A stretch of DNA of 64,000 nt from Vigna angularis (lineage: Eukaryota; Streptophyta; Magnoliopsida; Fabales; Fabaceae): contig NC_068974.1 of NCBI RefSeq assembly GCF_016808095.1, forward strand, positions 36,390,090-36,454,089, written 5' to 3'. Within the stretch, counting starts at the first letter, position 1. Every line of letters starts with the position of its first letter. Shown piece after piece: positions 60,903 to 64,000 of this stretch. Under the pieces are notes generated by a model. The model had not been told where the DNA came from, did not search any database, and saw nothing but the letters and a program-made list of their open reading frames with translations. The position numbers and the translations under genes are program-made.

Positions 60903-63900
60903 ATCTTTTCTCAAAAGATCCATCAATAATATCAAAACTTGTAATTAATTTTGATAATTAACTCAAACGAGTCTTTATATCAAAATTCTTTTTAATATGG
61001 AGTCAAAACAAGTGTCTTATGCTAATATTGAGATTTTGTTACTTAAATACTTAAAATGACTTGAATCTTTCAAAAAAAAAGTATTGTAGACACCATGATT
61101 GAAAAAAAAGAGGAAGTGGAGAAATAAAAACAACAAAGAAAAATGCTTATAAATTTTTCTCATATTTTAAATTTTGTTTAGATGGGGTAAAATAAATAAA
61201 CGAAATAAAAAAATATTTATTGATAAGGTTATTTATTTAGTCTACTTTTGTGTCTGTTTAAATAATATTTGCAAACTCGTATTCATTTTGTTTATCTATT
61301 TGTATGATGTTCTCTATTTTTCTATTTTGTATTTCTAAAACTTATACTCGCATTTTTTAATTCATTTTAATTTTCTCTCTTTCATTTATTTTCAATCATT
61401 TGTATGCTCTTTTTCTGCTTATTTAAATGACTTTTCGAATCATCATCTTCATGTTTACTTGAATATGTGTTTTAACTGATTTGCATTCTTTTTATAATCT
61501 TTTGATTATTTTTCACTGAATTTTTTTTCTTGCTCGCTTGCTTTATTTATTTGTGTGTGTGCATGCATACATGGACATAAATTTTATGTTCTAGCCATTA
61601 CAAGTATATATAGTGAATTTATTTAAAAAATTAAGCCATGTTTATAATATTATTTTTTATGAAATAAAAGTATTTTTAAACAGCAAATATAACCGGAGAA
61701 GAAAGTGAACCAATTTCGAAATAAATAACTTTTACGTTTTATAGCTTAGAACGAAAATATGGCATAGGGAAGATGAATTAGCTTAACGAAGTGGCTTCTA
61801 CTTGAATAAAATAAAATTTAATAATTATTTTCACACTTCATCTCTAATGGCATTTACTAGTTATTGTGAATCTTACTGGACTTGGGTTTACGAATGACAA
61901 AATTGATGGTGGGCCGAATCAGTATTGTTCAAGGTTTTTTCCTCTTGCAACCCAGTATTTCTAAGTACACCCTAATAATTATGATTATTTTATCCTTCAT
62001 AAAAGTAACTTTAGGATTATCTATTTTCCATATCAAGTTTCTTGAAATTTTGGAACATGATTTTCAGAACAGGGTTTCTGGAATATAATTTCTGAAACAC
62101 TTTCCAGAACGTATATGATGATGTATTTTGAATGGTGAAATACGTTACAGAACGAGCTTTATGAAATAATATTTTTTAAAATAAGCTTTTTATAACATAA
62201 TCGATGTATTCTAAAATGAGTTTTTTTCCGCTATTACGAGTTTTTTCTTTTTTTATTTTATTTTTCTCTTCTCTTGGTGAAATGAAGGAGCAGATGCTAT
62301 AGCAACAACAATGATGTGGTGCAGTAAGAGAAAATACTTTAAACATTTTCTGTTAGTGTCGAGTGCAGTTATAAAAAACAGAGCTTCAAAAAGAAAAGAA
62401 GAAACAACATTGTTCAATCGATTAATTCATTTTAAACAAGAAGAGAAGGATAATGGGCTAGAACGGATCTGTTCAATAATTATTTTTCGATTTTAGTATT
62501 GGAGACAATGTAAATTGATTCTACTAAACATTGATTTATTCATTTTCATTGAGATTATGTGAAGAAATTATAGTTGGTAATTAATGTTTTTAATAAGGTG
62601 TCTCTGATTGCATACATAGAAAGTGAAATGATTGTATATTTCATTGACTTTCAATTATGACTTATTGTATTAACATAGTTTTATTTGGTCCCTCGTCATT
62701 TTTATTTTTATATATACTTGACATATTATAAATAACCAGTGGAGAAGACTTGATTAATTATATTATTTCCAGTTGTAATTAGATAAATTAAAAGCAAAAT
62801 CAATTACAGACCCAAATGTCTAATAATTTATTTTTTACATGTTGTTTTGATTAGGTCAAGGACGATACTAGATTTCACAACACGTATGCTTGCAAACTAT
62901 AATTAATTTAATTTCATATACAAATTAGTCATTTTTTCATAATATAACCTATAAGATGTGTGGAGTGAACCAGAGCATTGAGATTAGATGTATTGATATG
63001 TAACAATGATTACTAATTTGAGGAACCACTTGCATTTTAATTTAAAATTGTTACGAATGGGTGATATATAACTCGTACTTTAAGAACCCTTTGAACCATA
63101 ATATGTAATCTACTAATCTCTTAAACACAATAGATTTTAGATTTATGCAATGACATTCTTCAAAACGTTAAAAACGAGTAATCAAATACAAATAAATTAT
63201 GAAAAAAACTATATAGTAAGGTTAAGATAAGTTAAAGCATTAAATTGATGTAATTTTTAAACAAACTTTTTATAATATATATATAAAAAAAATATCGGGA
63301 TGAATAAATCATGCTTGAAGTAATACTATAAAATATAAAAGTCATACTTATTAACACATTAAAATCCTTTTATGTCAATTATTTTGGATATTTTTTTATG
63401 TCAGATATTAATACATATGTATATTTATATAGAATAACGTAAATTTATGTTAAGACTCGATGATATCTTACATAAATTTACGTGAGACATTTTTATAAGT
63501 TTTGTGTAAAAGAATTTGCAATCAATAAATAAAATAAATAAATAACATTTTTAATTTGTTTTAGTTATGCACAGGAAAGCCAAACTTAAAATATAAGTTA
63601 GGTCATATCGAAGGAAGATTCAAGGATACAAGTTTAAGATGGTTGAGCACCCTTTAAAATTAAAAATCTTTGAATATGTTAAATTTAATCTTCTTTTCAG
63701 TGACTTAACCTCTTTTCTAAGTTTGTTTTATGTGTTTACTAATTCTTTCTCAACTTTATTTAAAAACCTTTTATTTAATATGTTAAATGGAAACAAATTC
63801 ATAAATACTCATTTTAATATAACTTTTTTAATTGAGGGTAGAAATGAATCAAAATAAAAAACAAAGTTCTATTTCGATTTTAAATGTCATAAAAGTAAAA

Positions 63901-64000
63901 AGAAATACAAACTTTTACCAACATATTTTTTCAAATCAATCAAATGGAACATTGATGAAAATCCATGTATGAGTTACTTTTTGAAGAACCTGAAATAAAT
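60903..64000. other. AT-rich intergenic region to the window end
   Basis: No gene recognised. Imperfect (T)TTC(C/T)(A/G)GAAC-type repeats occur at about 62055-62150. The remaining open frames are short and without known domains. Confidence 0.55.

Overview
This is nuclear DNA from a flowering plant. It is very AT-rich, its genes are interrupted by many GT..AG introns, and it carries a plant MULE-type transposon, LTR-retrotransposon remains, a MITE and long (AT)n tracts. The repeat types and protein flavour point to a legume, probably a Phaseoleae bean such as Vigna or Phaseolus. That assignment is an inference.

Layout. Positions 1-~5000 hold the right part of a decayed Mutator-like element. 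A MULE transposase C-terminus runs in the same reading frame into an OTU-type cysteine protease (plus strand, cut by the window edge). Opposite and convergent to it is a four-exon plant mobile domain (PMD) gene. Both are broken by TAG codons. From 5-10.3 kb the DNA is AT-rich and intergenic. A 2.5 kb solo LTR with a 5-bp target-site duplication (TSD) lies at 10317-12840. Two tandem paralogous genes for secreted GH127/DUF1680 glycosidases (beta-L-arabinofuranosidase-like) lie at 16987-22983 and 33594-37908. Each has 12 exons, and exons 1-11 match in length base for base.

The ~10.6 kb between the paralogs is filled by a MITE, an older repeat (family B) with a second solo LTR nested in it, and a ~2 kb tandem array that ends about 250 bp before the second paralog. 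An intronless DRT100-like LRR protein gene follows on the minus strand (38966-40060). A second copy of family B lies at 41.5-43.3 kb, followed by an ~11 kb AT-rich gene desert. The last gene is a six-exon bHLH transcription factor of the bHLH122/bHLH130 (FBH) group at 55408-58241. The rest is AT-rich DNA with one LTR-like relic.

How the genes relate. The two glycosidases and the LRR protein are all predicted to be secreted to the cell wall or apoplast. From memory, Arabidopsis At5g12940 (LRR) and At5g12950/At5g12960 (DUF1680 pair) lie together, so this looks like an old conserved block enlarged here by transposons. The bHLH gene is separate. No bacterial-type operon, CRISPR array or convincing full-length tRNA gene was seen. 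The least ordinary items are the transposase-OTU plus PMD element, the two same-family solo LTRs with perfect TSDs, and a 3' patch of near identity between the two glycosidase genes that suggests gene conversion.
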